Program-made: the position numbers and the translations under genes | Notes under the pieces: generated by a model | What the model saw: the letters and a program-made list of their open reading frames with translations, nothing else | What the model was told of the DNA's origin: nothing | The model's database searches: none | In this document: piece after piece, positions 31,718 through 43,112 of the stretch | Layout: each line of letters starts with the position of its first letter | Position numbering within the stretch: the stretch's first letter is position 1 | Source of the DNA: Polydactylus sextarius | Lineage: Eukaryota; Chordata; Actinopteri; Polynemidae | Direction of reading: 5' to 3' | Assembly: GCA_016801845.1 (NCBI GenBank) | Contig: CM028924.1 | Span: 10,846,825 to 10,910,824 of the forward strand | Length of the DNA: 64,000 nt

Positions 31718-32647
31718 TCAGCTCTTTCCATTTAATAAAAGATTCTTACAGATGATGCGGATTTTAGACAGTTTCAGTCCGTACAGTACAGGGTTGAAGA
31801 GCGGCTGACATGTTAGAAAATATAATGACAAGAAGATTCGCACAATATTAGGGAAACTGCTCATGTTAAACCTGCTTTGTAATATTTCAAAACAAGCACC
31901 AAAAGAGAAGTTGAGCAGAGAGGCTAGGTGAGGGGTGCATGTGCTGACGGCTTTCTGTCTGGTCTGTTGTGAGCCATTAAAACAAACAACAAGAATCTTC
32001 ATGTAAGTGTAAAGTATCACAAGCAAAGAACCTAATATTGTACTGAAAGTAGCAAGAAGTCCATAAAAGTTAATAACTCTGGTGTCAGAACATCCCAGTT
32101 TGACAACAGAGTGGGTATCACAGTAAACCTTGTAAATTATGTTTCCACACAGCTGTAAAGGTGTAGTCAGTGACAACAAAACAACCATCGCAAAACAAGG
32201 ATAGAACCAAGTCACAGCAATAAGTACAGCAATCTTCTTAGCTGTCATACGGGTGCTATATTGCAGCGGGTAACAGATGGCCAGGTATCTATCGTAGGAC
32301 ATGGTGGCTAAGTTTAAATATTCTACAGCTCCATATGAGTGTACGCTGTAAATCTGTAGAAAACAGAACGAGACAGAAACAGTGTGAATGTCAGAGAGGA
32401 TCTGAACCAGCAGTGATGGAAACAATGCTGTGCTGCCATAAACGCCATTTACACAAAGGCTGCACAGGAAAATGTACATTGGTTCATGTAAGCTTCTGTT
32501 AACAGAGATAATCACAACAAGCAGAGAATTGGCACAAATAATAACAATGTACAAAGACATAATTACCATGAAATATAAGTATTTTAAAACTCCAGTGTCA
32601 AAGTAGGCAGCCAGTGTGAAGTATGACACCTGAGTGTAGTTTATCAT
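31718..32647 (-). CDS. Olfactory receptor, single (MINYTQ type), intact
   Basis: 309-residue odorant receptor read from the ATG at 32647. NYT glycosylation site at 3-5, LHEPMY 53-58, MSYDRY near 116-121, KAVSTCTPH near 232-240, NPVLYG near 285-290. It has a serine-rich TM5 (FSTILGSLLVILYTYMKIL) and the tail KNLLLNGKS. It is intermediate between clade I and III in sequence (TLAAYFDTG start, APLQLCGN-like TTPLQLCGN loop 2). It lies on the minus strand between two duplicated plus-strand clade I blocks. Confidence 0.95.
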   Translation of the reverse strand: MINYTQVSYFTLAAYFDTGVLKYLYFMVIMSLYIVIICANSLLVVIISVNRSLHEPMYIFLCSLCVNGVYGSTALFPSLLVQILSDIHTVSVSFCFLQIYSVHSYGAVEYLNLATMSYDRYLAICYPLQYSTRMTAKKIAVLIAVTWFYPCFAMVVLLSLTTPLQLCGNIIYKVYCDTHSVVKLGCSDTRVINFYGLLATFSTILGSLLVILYTYMKILVVCFNGSQQTRQKAVSTCTPHLASLLNFSFGACFEILQSRFNMSSFPNIVRIFLSLYFLTCQPLFNPVLYGLKLSKIRIICKNLLLNGKS

Positions 32648-32982
32648 GGTCCTTATTTTGGTTCACAAAAATTCTACTATACACACTGATGAACATGTTA
32701 CCTTTTGTCATAAAGGTGTAAAAAGTTCACTCGTTTAAACTTGGACTCTGGTGGTGCAATGTGCAACGTTAACATAATGCAGACATAGACGCAGGACAGT
32801 GCAGTAATACTGAAGAGATTCATTATCCTGGAGCCAGTTTTCACAAACATTCCTTTCAGAGGTCAATATAATGTTTAGGATGTACATTATAAATGAAACT
32901 AACTAATGAAACTATAAATTTGTGGCATTGTGTAAATGTGAGCACTCAAGTGTTACCATGTGTTTCTCAAAACATCTGAGCA

Positions 32983-33060
32983 ACTGAACTCAATCTCAGT
33001 CTCAACCTCTTTTAAGCTTTTCAAAAGAGAAAACTCACAGTAGCAGTGTGACCTCATTAC
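32983..33060 (-). promoter_or_regulatory. Candidate OR promoter module
   Basis: Minus strand: GTAATGAGGTCACACTGCTACTG, AAAAGCTTAAAAGAGG, then GAGACTGAGATTGAGTTCAG. A diverged form of the module, about 335-415 bases before the ATG at 32647. Confidence 0.4.
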
Positions 33061-33402
33061 AGAAGGTCTAAGTGATAAATCATTATGTTTAATTAATCCT
33101 GACACTAATATTAAACTCCATAGGGCTGTTTATAACTTTTTAAAAACAGGTTTGAGGCTGCACATACTGGCCGAGAAACAGTAATGATACCAGCTCATGA
33201 CCACAAGACTCCACAAGAAGTTATATATGAATCTGTGCCAAAGCAATAAGATTTGATAATTTGATTGAGGTTTGTTTTTGTTTTTTTTTTCAACCTACAA
33301 TGGCTGACAAATAAGATGAAATTTTCAAGAGATGTTATGTACCTTGCAATACGTCAAGGTGTGCCGATAATAAAACTGGTACATCGTCCTTTCATGCATT
33401 GC

Positions 33403-33473
33403 TCCCGTTAGCTCAGCTAGTAAGTAGATGGACTGTGAAACCAAAGATTTGGGTTTGTGTCCCAGTGGTGGCA
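33403..33473 (+). other. tRNA-like sequence (tRNA pseudogene or SINE head)
   Basis: TTAGCTCAGCTAGTA looks like a D arm/box A. TTGGGTTTGTGTCCCAG looks like a T arm/box B. The distance is right for a tRNA. The 3' acceptor strand does not pair with GCTCCCG, so it is not a working tRNA. Confidence 0.4.
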
Positions 33474-33514
33474 GTTGCTGCTATTAAGATGTTGATTATT
33501 CAAAGTTACCTAAA

Positions 33515-33730
33515 AAAGAGAAAGGGGTGGTGGGGACAACTGTGAGAGAGAGCCTATCGCAGCTTAACTAAAGGGTGGTTCAGGCACGTCCATGTCACAC
33601 CTGAACCATCCTTAACTATAAGCTTCACCATAAAGGAAATTTTTCAGTTTAACCTTAAATGTAGAAAGGGTGTCTGCCTCCTGGACCCAAACTGGCAGCT
33701 GGTTCCATAAGAGAGGAGCCTGAAAACGTA
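33515..33730 (-). mobile_element. LINE 3' fragment
   Basis: Matches 59320-59660 of the LINE described there, with an internal deletion. It includes GGTGTCTGCCTCC-GGACCCAAACTGG and the end of the coding region. Minus orientation. Confidence 0.75.
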
Positions 33731-33739
33731 AAAACGTAA

Positions 33740-34440
33740 GAATACCACATTGGTCCACTTGGCAAAACTTAACAGTTTCACGAAATCGGGTCTAAAATCA
33801 TGTAATTGTCACGTTTTTTTTTATCCGTTCATTCCTATTGCGTTCGTCCAACCTGGGGAGATTCTGCTTGCGAGAATAAATCAATATGGCTGACATTCTT
33901 TATAATTTTCATGGAAAATGCTTTATTTAAAACAGTTTCAGGATTAATTTGAATTTTGATGCCATTTCTAGCGAGAAATGTGTACTCTATTTTTAGAATT
34001 TTTATTGAACGAGTGTATATAATGTTTAGTTTATCAGTTCAAATGAAGATTTCGTCAGACTGCTGGAAAAACGTAGTATGGACACGTTATCGTCGTTGCT
34101 ATGGTGGTTGCCAGGGACGCCGATATCTCAGGGACGCCGATATCTCATAACGGCGTGTAGTTTGAACCGTTACATTTACGTTGTGTAGTTACTTGATCTT
34201 ACGTGTTGTGTTTGCGTGATGGGTTAGCCGGTCAATCGAATTCCAGGCATCTAACTAATCACAAAGAACATATTGTTATTGAGCTGGACCCGCGACTGTA
34301 ATGGCACTTTACGACATTCTACAGCAAAAACCACTTGGACAAACTACATTGAGTTTGCAAAAGGCTGTATATATGATTTGGGTGATCGTTCTTTTTTATA
34401 TAAAACAATTATACATGAAAATAAAGTAGAAAAAAGAAAA
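33740..34440 (+). repeat. Diverged direct repeat of unknown type, first copy
   Basis: Aligns over its whole length with 34788-35440: ACCACATTGGTCCACTTGG, GGGTCTAAAATC-TGTAATTGTCACG, AATCAATATGGCTGACATTC and TTTGGGTGA-GTTCT segments recur in order. It contains a 17-base tandem doubling (GGGACGCCGATATCTCA, about 34115-34148). No frame with a recognisable domain. It could be an LTR pair or an undescribed element. Confidence 0.6.
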
Positions 34441-34787
34441 AAATTACTGGATGTAAACATCCATTTGTGAACACACGAAAGAGGATATCACATACACCTG
34501 AGTGTGCATGCCATACTGTGGATTTTAACTTTGTCCATCAGCTGTTTCAATAAAGTCAAAAAACCTTTAAAAAATCACTTGTCTTTATACCAATTTTATA
34601 TATTTATAATAGTCTATTTAATATAAATTCATTCAATATTTCCATATTAGAATATTTAGGGTTTTTATCCTTTTTTCACTTGTTTAAATACCACTATTGT
34701 TTGAATTTGATGTTTTAAACAAAGTTGGAGTTGGGATGAGGGTGTTAATGAGTTGGGGCGGTGGGTCGGAGTTGTCACAACCCAAAA

Positions 34788-35440
34788 CCGAGAAATATCA
34801 CATTGGTTCTCTTGGAAAAATGTAACAGTTTCACAATTTTGGGTCTAAAATCGTGTAATTGTCACGTTTTGTTTCTCCTTCCCTCTGGTACCTGCGTCCA
34901 CATCACGTGACCATCAAGTTTCTGCCTGTGAGAACAGATCAATATAGCTGACATTCTTTATCATTTTGTTGAAAAATAATACTATTTTTATTTTTTGATC
35001 ACATTTCTAGTGAGAAATATGTACTTTATTCTCATAATCTGTGTTCACTGAGTGTACATATATGGAGGTTTTGTCGGACCTCACTAGAAAACGGGGGTGG
35101 GGAGTGTTGCTATTCTTGTTACTAGGGATGCTGATGTCTCACGTAGCAGTCTGTAGTTGAATCCCTACATTTCTGACTCAATCTTATGCGTTGTTTCTGT
35201 TTAGGTGTTTTATGTTTATGTTAGACTTTAGGCATGGAGATAGACGGTCTGTCATTTTCCCGGCATCTATATTTAATCTGTTCACAAGATCATATTCACA
35301 TTGAGCTGAACCGACTGGGCCATTTCACGGCCACATCGCAACAACACGGACAACAACGAGTTTGCAAAAGTGCACGTTGAGTCCGGGATTTGGGTGAATG
35401 TTCTGTATTATGTATAAATACAAGGTAGACAATATTCAAA
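34788..35440 (+). repeat. Diverged direct repeat of unknown type, second copy
   Basis: Second copy of 33740-34440, diverged by many substitutions and small indels. The roughly 350 bases between the copies contain an AATAAA near 34549 and no coding signal. Confidence 0.6.
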
Positions 35441-36001
35441 ATATGAAATAATCCATTTTTAAAGAACATTCACAGCACGGTAAACCAGGTTACGCATGCG
35501 CAGTATTCGTTGCTAACGCAGTGAGCATTGCTAATTCTAGTAACGCTCTGGTCTGGTCTGGTCCCTTTGAGTCTCCCAGCTCTACTCTAAATCCATCTGC
35601 CAGACCCCCTCCACCTCCATCTTGATGGACCTCCATGCACTCCGATGCGCAATTTAGAATAAGGGCCAAAGTCATCTACTTCAATTCATCTGCTCCCTTG
35701 TCCTTTTTGGCCTTCTTGTGTAGATCGCACTACAGTCCAAAGGCTATGGGACAGCTAATCTAGATAAAATATAAAACCCTGTTATGTTAATTTACTCCAG
35801 TGAATAACATATTATTCAGTCTGGAACTCTGCCTACAACAGTTTCTGGATACATGGAAAGTTCCTGCGGCCTGAAGCCTGGGGCTTTGGCCTTTTCCATA
35901 GAGTACCACAGTTCAACGGTTGGGGTCAGGGTTGGGCCTTTCCAGGTATCTGCCTTCAGAGTTTTCCTGAGAGCAGCCATAAATTAAACATGAGTCAGTT
36001 T

Positions 36002-36083
36002 GGTAATGAGATGACACTGCTGCTGTACATGTCCTCTGTCTTTAAACTTTGAGATGAAGTGAAGCAGAGTTTCAGCTCAGTTA
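36002..36083 (+). promoter_or_regulatory. Candidate OR promoter module
   Basis: GGTAATGAGATGACACTGCTG, CTTTAAACTTTGAGATGAAG, GAAGCAGAGTTTCAGCTCAG, intact, about 480-560 bases before the ATG at 36564 of the frameshifted receptor. Confidence 0.5.
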
Positions 36084-36563
36084 TATCAGACTCTTAGTCA
36101 CAACAGGACCACAAGTGGATGCTCATATGTACACCATGTCACACTTATCACTTTTAGCCAAAGCTCCACTGTGACTTTGTGAAGGGAATGGTGAACTTAG
36201 CAATAGTTCTTACATCTGTTTGCCTGATAATGAAGATTTTTAGTGTCACTACATTGGTTCATGTCTGTTTCATGTTTCAGCTGAATATTGTGTCAAACAG
36301 GTCAGAACAGAAACTGGTTATTTTTTTTTACAAACCTTAACAAAAGGTAGCATCACTGTTGTTTTGTGTTCACAGCAGAGTTGATATAGTCACAGGTTGA
36401 ATATTAATGTCAAAATTCACACAATATCTGAAACTAATGTTTCCTGCATCTGATTCTAAATAAGCTGGTGAGCTGGTGTGTTTGGTGATTGTCTGAGGCA
36501 TACTGTCACTGACAATAATTTTCCTAAATGTTTATCTTTTAAACCACTTTAATTTTAGGGATC

Positions 36564-37497
36564 ATGACGAACTTTACTCAGGTTTCATATTTCATGTTTG
36601 CTGCCTACGTTGACACTGGATCCTTAAAATACTTGGTCTTTGTGGTTGTTTTGTTGTTATATATTATTACTGTTGGCATTAACATGCTGCTGATAGTAGT
36701 TATCTGTATGAACAGAAGCTTACATGAACCTATGTATGTGTTCCTGTGCAATTTGTTGGTAAATGAACTGTATGGTTGTACAGGGTTGTTACCATCTTTG
36801 CTGGTTCAGATTCTTTCTGATATTCACATTGTTTCTCTGCCTGTTTGTTTCCTGCAGGTTTACTATGTGCACACTTATGGTGGTGTTGAACACTTTGAGT
36901 TTAGTCATCATGTCTTATGATAGATATGTGGCCATTTGTTATCCTCTGCAGTATAACACACGTATGACATCTAGTAAGATCACCAAACTGATTGCTGTGA
37001 CCTGGTTGTTTCCTCTGCTTGCTTGTATACTTGTAATTTATTTGGATTCACAGTCAGATCTGTGTCGTAACATCATTCATAAAGTTTACTGTGACCATCA
37101 CTCTGTTGTGAAACTTGCCTGCTCAGATACTCGTTTGGTAAGCATCTATGGTCTCATCTGCTCATTCGGTACCATCTTAGGTTCTTTGGTTTTCATCATA
37201 TTTGCCTACATGAAAATCCTGCTGGTGTGTTTCAGAGGATCCATACAGACCAGACAGAAAGCTGTCAGTACCTGCACACCTCACCTGGCCTCCATCTTAA
37301 ATTTCTATTTCGGTGCATGTTTTGAAATGATACAAAGCAGGTTTGATATGAAAAGCGTCCCCAATGCCTTGAGAATATTTTTATCTTTATATTTTCTAAC
37401 ATTTCAGCCTCTTTTCAACCCGGTATTGTATGGACTGAAACTGTCTAAAATTCGTGTTAAAGTTAAAGGTCTGATGTTAAATGGAGGCAAACAGTGA
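36564..37497 (+). pseudogene. Olfactory receptor, clade I, single-base frameshift
   Basis: Full-length clade I receptor sequence whose frame breaks at about 36893, where GAACACTTTGAG has one base more than GAACATTTGAG of the 26937 gene. The first part ends about residue 110 (TM3). The second frame contains MSYDRYVAIC, KAVSTCTPH and NPVLYG, and ends LMLNGGKQ. No other lesion is seen. The promoter module and AATAAA (37593-37598) are intact. It is either a very young pseudogene or a sequencing error. Confidence 0.85.
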
Positions 37498-38754
37498 TCC
37501 ATCAGAACTTTGAAGTATTTGAATGTGGTATGAGACATAAAGAAAATACTGAATAATTTGAAAAATGTGTTGATGTTTCTGAATCAGGCTTCAATAAAAT
37601 CTGGTATTTTCATACATGTCATGACTGATAAGAATCAATGTGAGAAAATAATCATGTTACAGTTGAATCATTTCAGTTGGAGAACTGATGTAAAAACAAA
37701 CTGGGCTAAATGTTTGATGTGTTGAATCTAAGAAAGTATCTGCAACAGTTCGTTACATGTGAATATGAATGAGAATCTCCACAGACATCTGGATGAAATT
37801 TTCTTAATTACTTAATTAACTATCTTAAAGTATTTTATTAAGTGTAAACTGCTGAAGTCAGACTTATAATCACACTGCTGTAAAATGTCCTGCAGACCTG
37901 TACATCCTCAGTTTTCTGTGAAAAATAAAGTTCATTAACTCAACTATTCAGCTTGAGATTTAATGTCCATTGTAGCTAAAGTAAAGAGAGTGTTTAATAA
38001 GTGTGTATGTCACCAGATAGGACATCATGTAAGCTAAATATGTGATAGATACATACAGGTCGATGTGCATCTTTAACAAGAAACTGAATATTTGTACAAT
38101 TCCCAATGATGTGTACATTTAAGGTCCTATAATATACTTGTACACAGTGCACACAAAGATTTTTTACCTCTTTGTATCAAGTCAAGTATGAACAAGTCAG
38201 CGATATAAACTCTTTCACTGTAACAATAACAATATCAAATAATGCAATTGTAAAAACGAATAGTGCAAAACTGAACATAACAGAATACAGACGGTGCAGG
38301 ACAGACAGCACAAGACAATGACAGCATAGAATTTCTGGGGCAGCAAGGCAGAAACTACAAGGGATATATGAATGAGGTGCAGCACATGAATTAGGTAAAA
38401 TTAGGTAACATTAGTAACAGTTATAGTTTGTCCATTTGAGTCTTTAGTACAAGGGCACAGTCAGGTGTGTGTTACATTATGGGGGCAGCAAGTTATGTGT
38501 GTATGAGTGTTCAGGGCTGGTGTTGTTGGTCCAGGTGAGGTTGTCTGAGATGTTCACACCAAGGGCCTGTCCCATTTCTCTTTTTTACCCTTACCCCTTC
38601 ACTTACCGGGTCCCCTCATTCCGTGAAACAAAGTGTTGAGGGGTAGGGGTAAAAACATCAGAAGCTGTTACTAGTTGCTTTGTAAGATGACTCAGCAACT
38701 GTAACAATAACAATATCAAACTAGACAATTCACCTGCGGGAAATCGCGGGACTG

Positions 38755-38940
38755 TTGCAGTGGCTACGATGCAGTGATGATGTGACTAACATGCTACAAT
38801 GCTATGATGATGTGACACGACACTACGATGCTATGATGCTATGATAGTATGATGACCCAAGATGCTGGAGAAAAAGATGAACAATGACGCGTCAAAAATG
38901 ACACTACGATGCTAAGATGCTACAATGCAACAATGACCCA
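38755..38940. repeat. Imperfect short tandem repeat
   Basis: Multiple imperfect copies of GATGCTA(C/T)(G/A)ATG and TGATGTGAC, about 8-12 bases each. Directly precedes the coiled-coil relic. Confidence 0.6.
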
Positions 38941-38989
38941 AACTTGATTTGGAGAGAAAAGAATGATGAACAAATTGGAGCGTTAAAAA

Positions 38990-39728
38990 ATTACCAATGA
39001 CCAAGCAACTACTAAAAAGGGAAACAACAGCCAGCATGAGCAGGAGAGGCCTCAAGGACTTATGGATATACCCACTCAGGGCAGGAAAGACATCAAGCAG
39101 AAAATCAAAAAGGAACTTCAGAGAGAATACGACGAGCTGCACTTCACTTGTGATCAAGCTGGAAAAGTTGGAGTCCAAACTCGATGCTGAGAGAGAGAAG
39201 AATGACACACTCCAAAAACAATTGGAGATGTAAAAATTCACTCAACAGGAGTCAAACCAGAGGGCTGAGAAGGTCATCAATGAGCTACAGAAAGAAAAAG
39301 AGTCTCTCTCTGAAACTATTAAGACACTCACAGCTTCTCACGAAGCAACCACTGAGAGATACGAAGCTGATCTCCTCGCAGCCAGAGAGCAAGCTGATAA
39401 CCTCCAATGTGAGTTTAAGTCTCAGAAGGAGAAAGATGAGCTTCTCATTAAAGACTTGACAATTAAAAGCAATGCTCTCCTTAAAAATATTGAGGAGATG
39501 AGTCTCGAGCAGGAAAACTCTGCTGAGCAGAAGAGAATTTTGACAAAGAAGATAGAGGATCTGAAAGCTCAGCTCAGTATTTGGACCATTTGTAACTAAG
39601 AGCAGCATGCTGTGTCACTAGAGGCTGAGACTCATAACCTAGAGCCAGAGGTAAATCAACCAGAGCCTGCATGTGACGACAAGGAGGAGAACCAGACCTC
39701 TGATCATCAAACAGAAGAAACCATATAA
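38990..39728 (+). pseudogene. Coiled-coil protein pseudogene, unrecognised
   Basis: A long heptad-rich, charged reading frame. The 5' part is readable in one frame to about 39150 (IKQKIKKELQREYDELHF). It then shifts by one frame and continues (KLDAEREKNDTLQKQLEM). This second frame runs to 39726 with only two in-frame stops, TAA at 39231 and TAA at 39597, and ends in an acidic tail with LEPEVNQPEPACDD. No introns are needed over 650 bases, so it may be a retrocopy or a single large exon of a coiled-coil gene. I cannot name the parent. There is no start or promoter evidence. Confidence 0.65.
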
Positions 39729-40140
39729 ATATGATCCCTTTCCTTCACTCACGGACAAAAGCATAAAAAAGTCTAACTATCATTCCTGGATAAAACCATG
39801 AGTCTGACTCACAGCTGTGGCTGAACAGCTATGAAGGTAGGAGGAGGTAGGACTGTCAAAATAACCCCTTTTTAATCCCACTAATGTTTCTACATTTTAA
39901 GGGATCGTACTTGTGTTACGGTGAACATGTTAGTTCATGTCATCATTTAACATATTCATATCTTGAAATTGTTTTGCATGTATACGAAGTGCATGTGAAC
40001 TGTTTAGTATGGGGCATCGGCGACTCGTGTATTTTCCCTTGAGGGTAGAAGAGTACAGCAAAAGGAGAGCAGTTACTCAGCAGCGACACATTTTTTTGTC
40101 TAAAAAGTTGTGATATGGCAAAGCTGTCAACATATAAAGC
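39729..40140. other. Intergenic, nothing recognised
   Basis: No coding or repeat signal recognised. Confidence 0.4.
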
Positions 40141-40380
40141 AGGGGTGTCAAACTCAATTTACCTGGGGGCCACTGGAGGCAGAGTCTGGGTGAGGCTGGG
40201 CCGCATCAGGTTTTCCACAAGAAAAGCTCTGATAAAAAAAAACCAATTCCAACCAATTCCAATTTTTTTTATTTTTTTTTTAACACAAAATAAGATGAAA
40301 ATTGAGAGAATTAATAAGAAAATAAATAAATCAATCAGTAATAAATAAATAAAATGTCGTATTCGTCATACGACATGAAG
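40141..40380 (+). mobile_element. hAT-type repeat fragment
   Basis: Starts CAGGGGTGTCAAACTC, the common terminus of a fish hAT-derived repeat, with GGGCCGCATCAGGTTTTCC inside. No matching 3' end was found, so it is truncated. Confidence 0.5.
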
Positions 40381-40433
40381 AAAAAATTTATGTCATTAAA
40401 ATTTTGATTTATGGTGTCATTTTTAATGTATAA

Positions 40434-40470
40434 ATATATATATATATATATATATATACAGATATATATA
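40434..40470. repeat. (TA)n microsatellite
   Basis: Uninterrupted TA dinucleotides for about 24 bases, then CAGATATATATA. Confidence 0.9.
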
Positions 40471-41384
40471 CCCCCCTTGACTGCATCTTTTGCTTCTCAT
40501 TCAATTCAATTAGCACACACAGCCACCAGAAGAGGCATGGGTCTAATCTCTGGAAGCAAATAGTGTTCAGTGTTTTACTTAATGATGCTTAAACATGTGG
40601 GCATGAGGAGCCAGGAACTGCATTGACTGCATTAACCACTCCAATGATTACCTATAGTCTCCAGCTGCTGTACAGTAATAATAAATGTTTTCTCTGCAGT
40701 ATAACTTTATCAGAGCTTTCATTAGAGCTTAAAAGAGGATGAGAGATGTAACAGTCTCTTCAAGATTAAACTGCAGTGGTGTGGTGTATCAAAAAGTCCT
40801 TACCTGTCTATAATAAGAAATAGCCCCTGGCTGTTTTTATGTCATCTCTCTGCTGAATTAAAGGACAGAGAAAAGCACTTGGAGTAGCTGGGGTAGTTGA
40901 AAAAAGGTAGATCTCAGAAAGGATGGCACAATTTTATGATCCAAATATCAACATAATAACACACTGCAACTAATGGTGGACTTTGATCCTAAATAGCGTG
41001 TGTAATAAAAGCAGAAGAGTCCAGTTTGGTTTATATATTTACACATATTTTGATTGATAAATAATTTCTAGTTTCATAGCGAAAAAATACTAAAAAAATA
41101 ACCTTGGAATGTTTTTTTTTTCTTTTTCTTTTTTATTTTTAAAAGGATTTGGAACTATCTTGACCAAAACCTTAATTTTATCTTCATAAATTACCCATAT
41201 TTCCTAACAAGTCCTGGTCGGCATCTGTCCAGTAAGAACTTATTCTTCTGTTGGTTCGTCTACTGACAGTTAATGTAAATGTTTGAACCTGGAAACTCAA
41301 CCTGTCCTAATCCTAACCCTGAGGAGGGATGATGGACTGTCTTGAATTTTGTCTTTAGGGGCTAAAAAGTCATGTTGGATTGGA
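40471..41384. other. Intergenic, nothing recognised
   Basis: AT-rich with a poly-T stretch near 41110-41140. No gene seen. Confidence 0.4.
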
Positions 41385-41600
41385 TCGGTCCCAAAGTTGG
41401 CACAAAGGTTCTAGAGGCAAGTGGAAAAAACCACAAGTAAACTAGCAGTTTATGATTTAAATGATCTATTAGGATAATAAGGAACTATGAGCTCCTTAAG
41501 ATATGATGAAGCATGATCATTAAGAGCTTTAGCATTTTGGGTTAACTGAAGGTTTTTGATGGAGTTACTGGAAAAGCCTGATTGTAAAGAGGTACAGTTC
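41385..41600 (-). mobile_element. LINE fragment
   Basis: Aligns with 59690-59990 of the LINE near the right end (AACCACAAGTAAAC, AATAAGGAACTATGAG, TGATCATTAAG), with a central deletion. Minus orientation. Confidence 0.7.
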
Positions 41601-41942
41601 TAGTGTAGATGGGCACAACAAGGGGTCCAATGCTAAACTCACAGATTCACTGTGGTCGCTACAGAGCAGTGCCCACTTCAAAAATAATTACATTTAAGGA
41701 AGAGGACCGTTGCAAACATCTTCTCATACAAATATTTTAACCTTTTATTTTGAAATCTGGTTATTTTCACAGTGAAAACCCACTAACAGGTATTCCTTTA
41801 ATATTGATGCTGAATGAATATATAAGACTTTTACTATTTGCTGCCAGAACATAGCAATTTGGTTCTTACAAAATGAACATGTGAGATCCTCTGTCTTCAC
41901 ATAAATAAAACATGAAGTTTCATTTGTAGAAAAAGCAAAACT

Positions 41943-42866
41943 TCACATTTTACCAAAGATAACACTTTTACATGTGATACGGATTTTGGTTATGTTTAGT
42001 CCATACATTACAGGGTTAAAAAGTGGCTGACAGGTCAACCAGTACAATGATAAAAAGATACGCAACATGTTAGGAACATGTTTCATATCAAATCTGTTCT
42101 GTAAGACTTCAAAGAAACAACCACAAGAGAAGTTAATGAGAGAAGCCAGGTGAGGTGTGCAGGTACTGACAGCTTTCTGTCTGGTCTGTGAGGATCCACT
42201 AAAACACAATTTAAGGATCCTCATGTAGGTGTAAAGGATTAATGTTACAAGAACAACTGTTGTAAAAGTGTAAGATATTCCATAGATGTTATTGGCTGTA
42301 GTGTCAGAACAGGACAGTTTGACAATGGAGTAGTTGTCGCAATAAACTTTGCTGATAACATTGCCACACAACTGTAAAGGAGCACTGAGAGAAATCAAAA
42401 CAGAAATACCAAATAATGGATATAACCATGATACAACAATGAGCACAGCCACCTTGTTAAGTGTCATGTGAGTGTTATACTGCAGAGGGAAGCAGATTGC
42501 AAGGTATCTGTCATAAGACATGACAGACAAATTACAAAACTGTATACTTGCATATGTATACATACAAAAAATCTGCAGGAAACAGAGTGAAGCAGAAACA
42601 GTGTGAATGTCAGAGAGGATGTGAAACAGCAGGGATGGAAACAATCCTGTACTACCATACAGTTCATTTACAAACAGGCTGCACAGGAACAGGTACATAG
42701 GTTCATGTAAGCTTCTGTTCATACAGATAATCACTATCAGCAGCAAGTTGGCAAAGATTATCATTATATATAACAGCAAGACAATCAGGAAACAGAAATA
42801 TTTAAAATATCCAGTGTCAAAGTAGGCAGCCAGAGTGAAATATGAAATCTGTGAGGAGTTCATCAT
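41943..42866 (-). CDS. Olfactory receptor, clade III, intact
   Basis: 307 residues starting at the paired ATGs of MMNSSQ (42866). NSS at 3-5, LHEPMY 53-58, MSYDRY 116-121, KAVSTCTPH and NPVMYG present, ending KSVIFGKM. The open frame continues upstream for 32 codons to an ATG at 42962. I prefer the inner start because it gives the usual family length. TM5 (YTFTTVVLVTLILYTYMRIL) is one residue shorter than in the other clade III genes. First of three minus-strand paralogs in a row. Confidence 0.93.
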   Translation of the reverse strand: MMNSSQISYFTLAAYFDTGYFKYFCFLIVLLLYIMIIFANLLLIVIICMNRSLHEPMYLFLCSLFVNELYGSTGLFPSLLFHILSDIHTVSASLCFLQIFCMYTYASIQFCNLSVMSYDRYLAICFPLQYNTHMTLNKVAVLIVVSWLYPLFGISVLISLSAPLQLCGNVISKVYCDNYSIVKLSCSDTTANNIYGISYTFTTVVLVTLILYTYMRILKLCFSGSSQTRQKAVSTCTPHLASLINFSCGCFFEVLQNRFDMKHVPNMLRIFLSLYWLTCQPLFNPVMYGLNITKIRITCKSVIFGKM

Positions 42867-43037
42867 GATCCTCGTCATATCAACAGAATTCAGTTTAAAG
42901 ACACAAACCAGCTGATGAAGAAAACCTTTGTGAAAGAATTTCAAACTCACCACTGCCTTCATGACAGACAGTGTAAGGCTAAGATCAGAAATAACAGAAT
43001 CACAGTTGGTTCACACCATTGTGTGAATCCTAACCTT

Positions 43038-43112
43038 GCTGAGCTGAAACTCTACTTCTGCTACTTTTAACCTTTTCACAACAGAGGCCGCCCACAGCAA
43101 CATTACCTCACT
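43038..43112 (-). promoter_or_regulatory. Candidate OR promoter module
   Basis: Minus strand: GTGAGGTAATGTTGCTGTGG, GAAAAGGTTAAAAGTAGCAG, then AGAGTTTCAGCTCAG, 170-245 bases before the ATG at 42866. Confidence 0.5.

Larger units (their letters stand above)
35538..38700 (+). repeat. Duplicated clade I block, second copy
   Basis: Aligns with 25905-28830 throughout. It has an extra stretch of about 280 bases (38270-38545) and carries the frameshifted receptor. Confidence 0.8.

Noticed and set aside
33403..33473. Functional tRNA gene
   Set aside because: D and T arms look right, but the acceptor stem cannot pair. Kept only as a tRNA-like relic.
41943..42962. Calling clade III genes from the outermost ATG
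   Set aside because: The inner MMNSSQ start gives the usual receptor length and puts the glycosylation site at residues 3-5 as in other clades. The longer frame is recorded as a finding instead.
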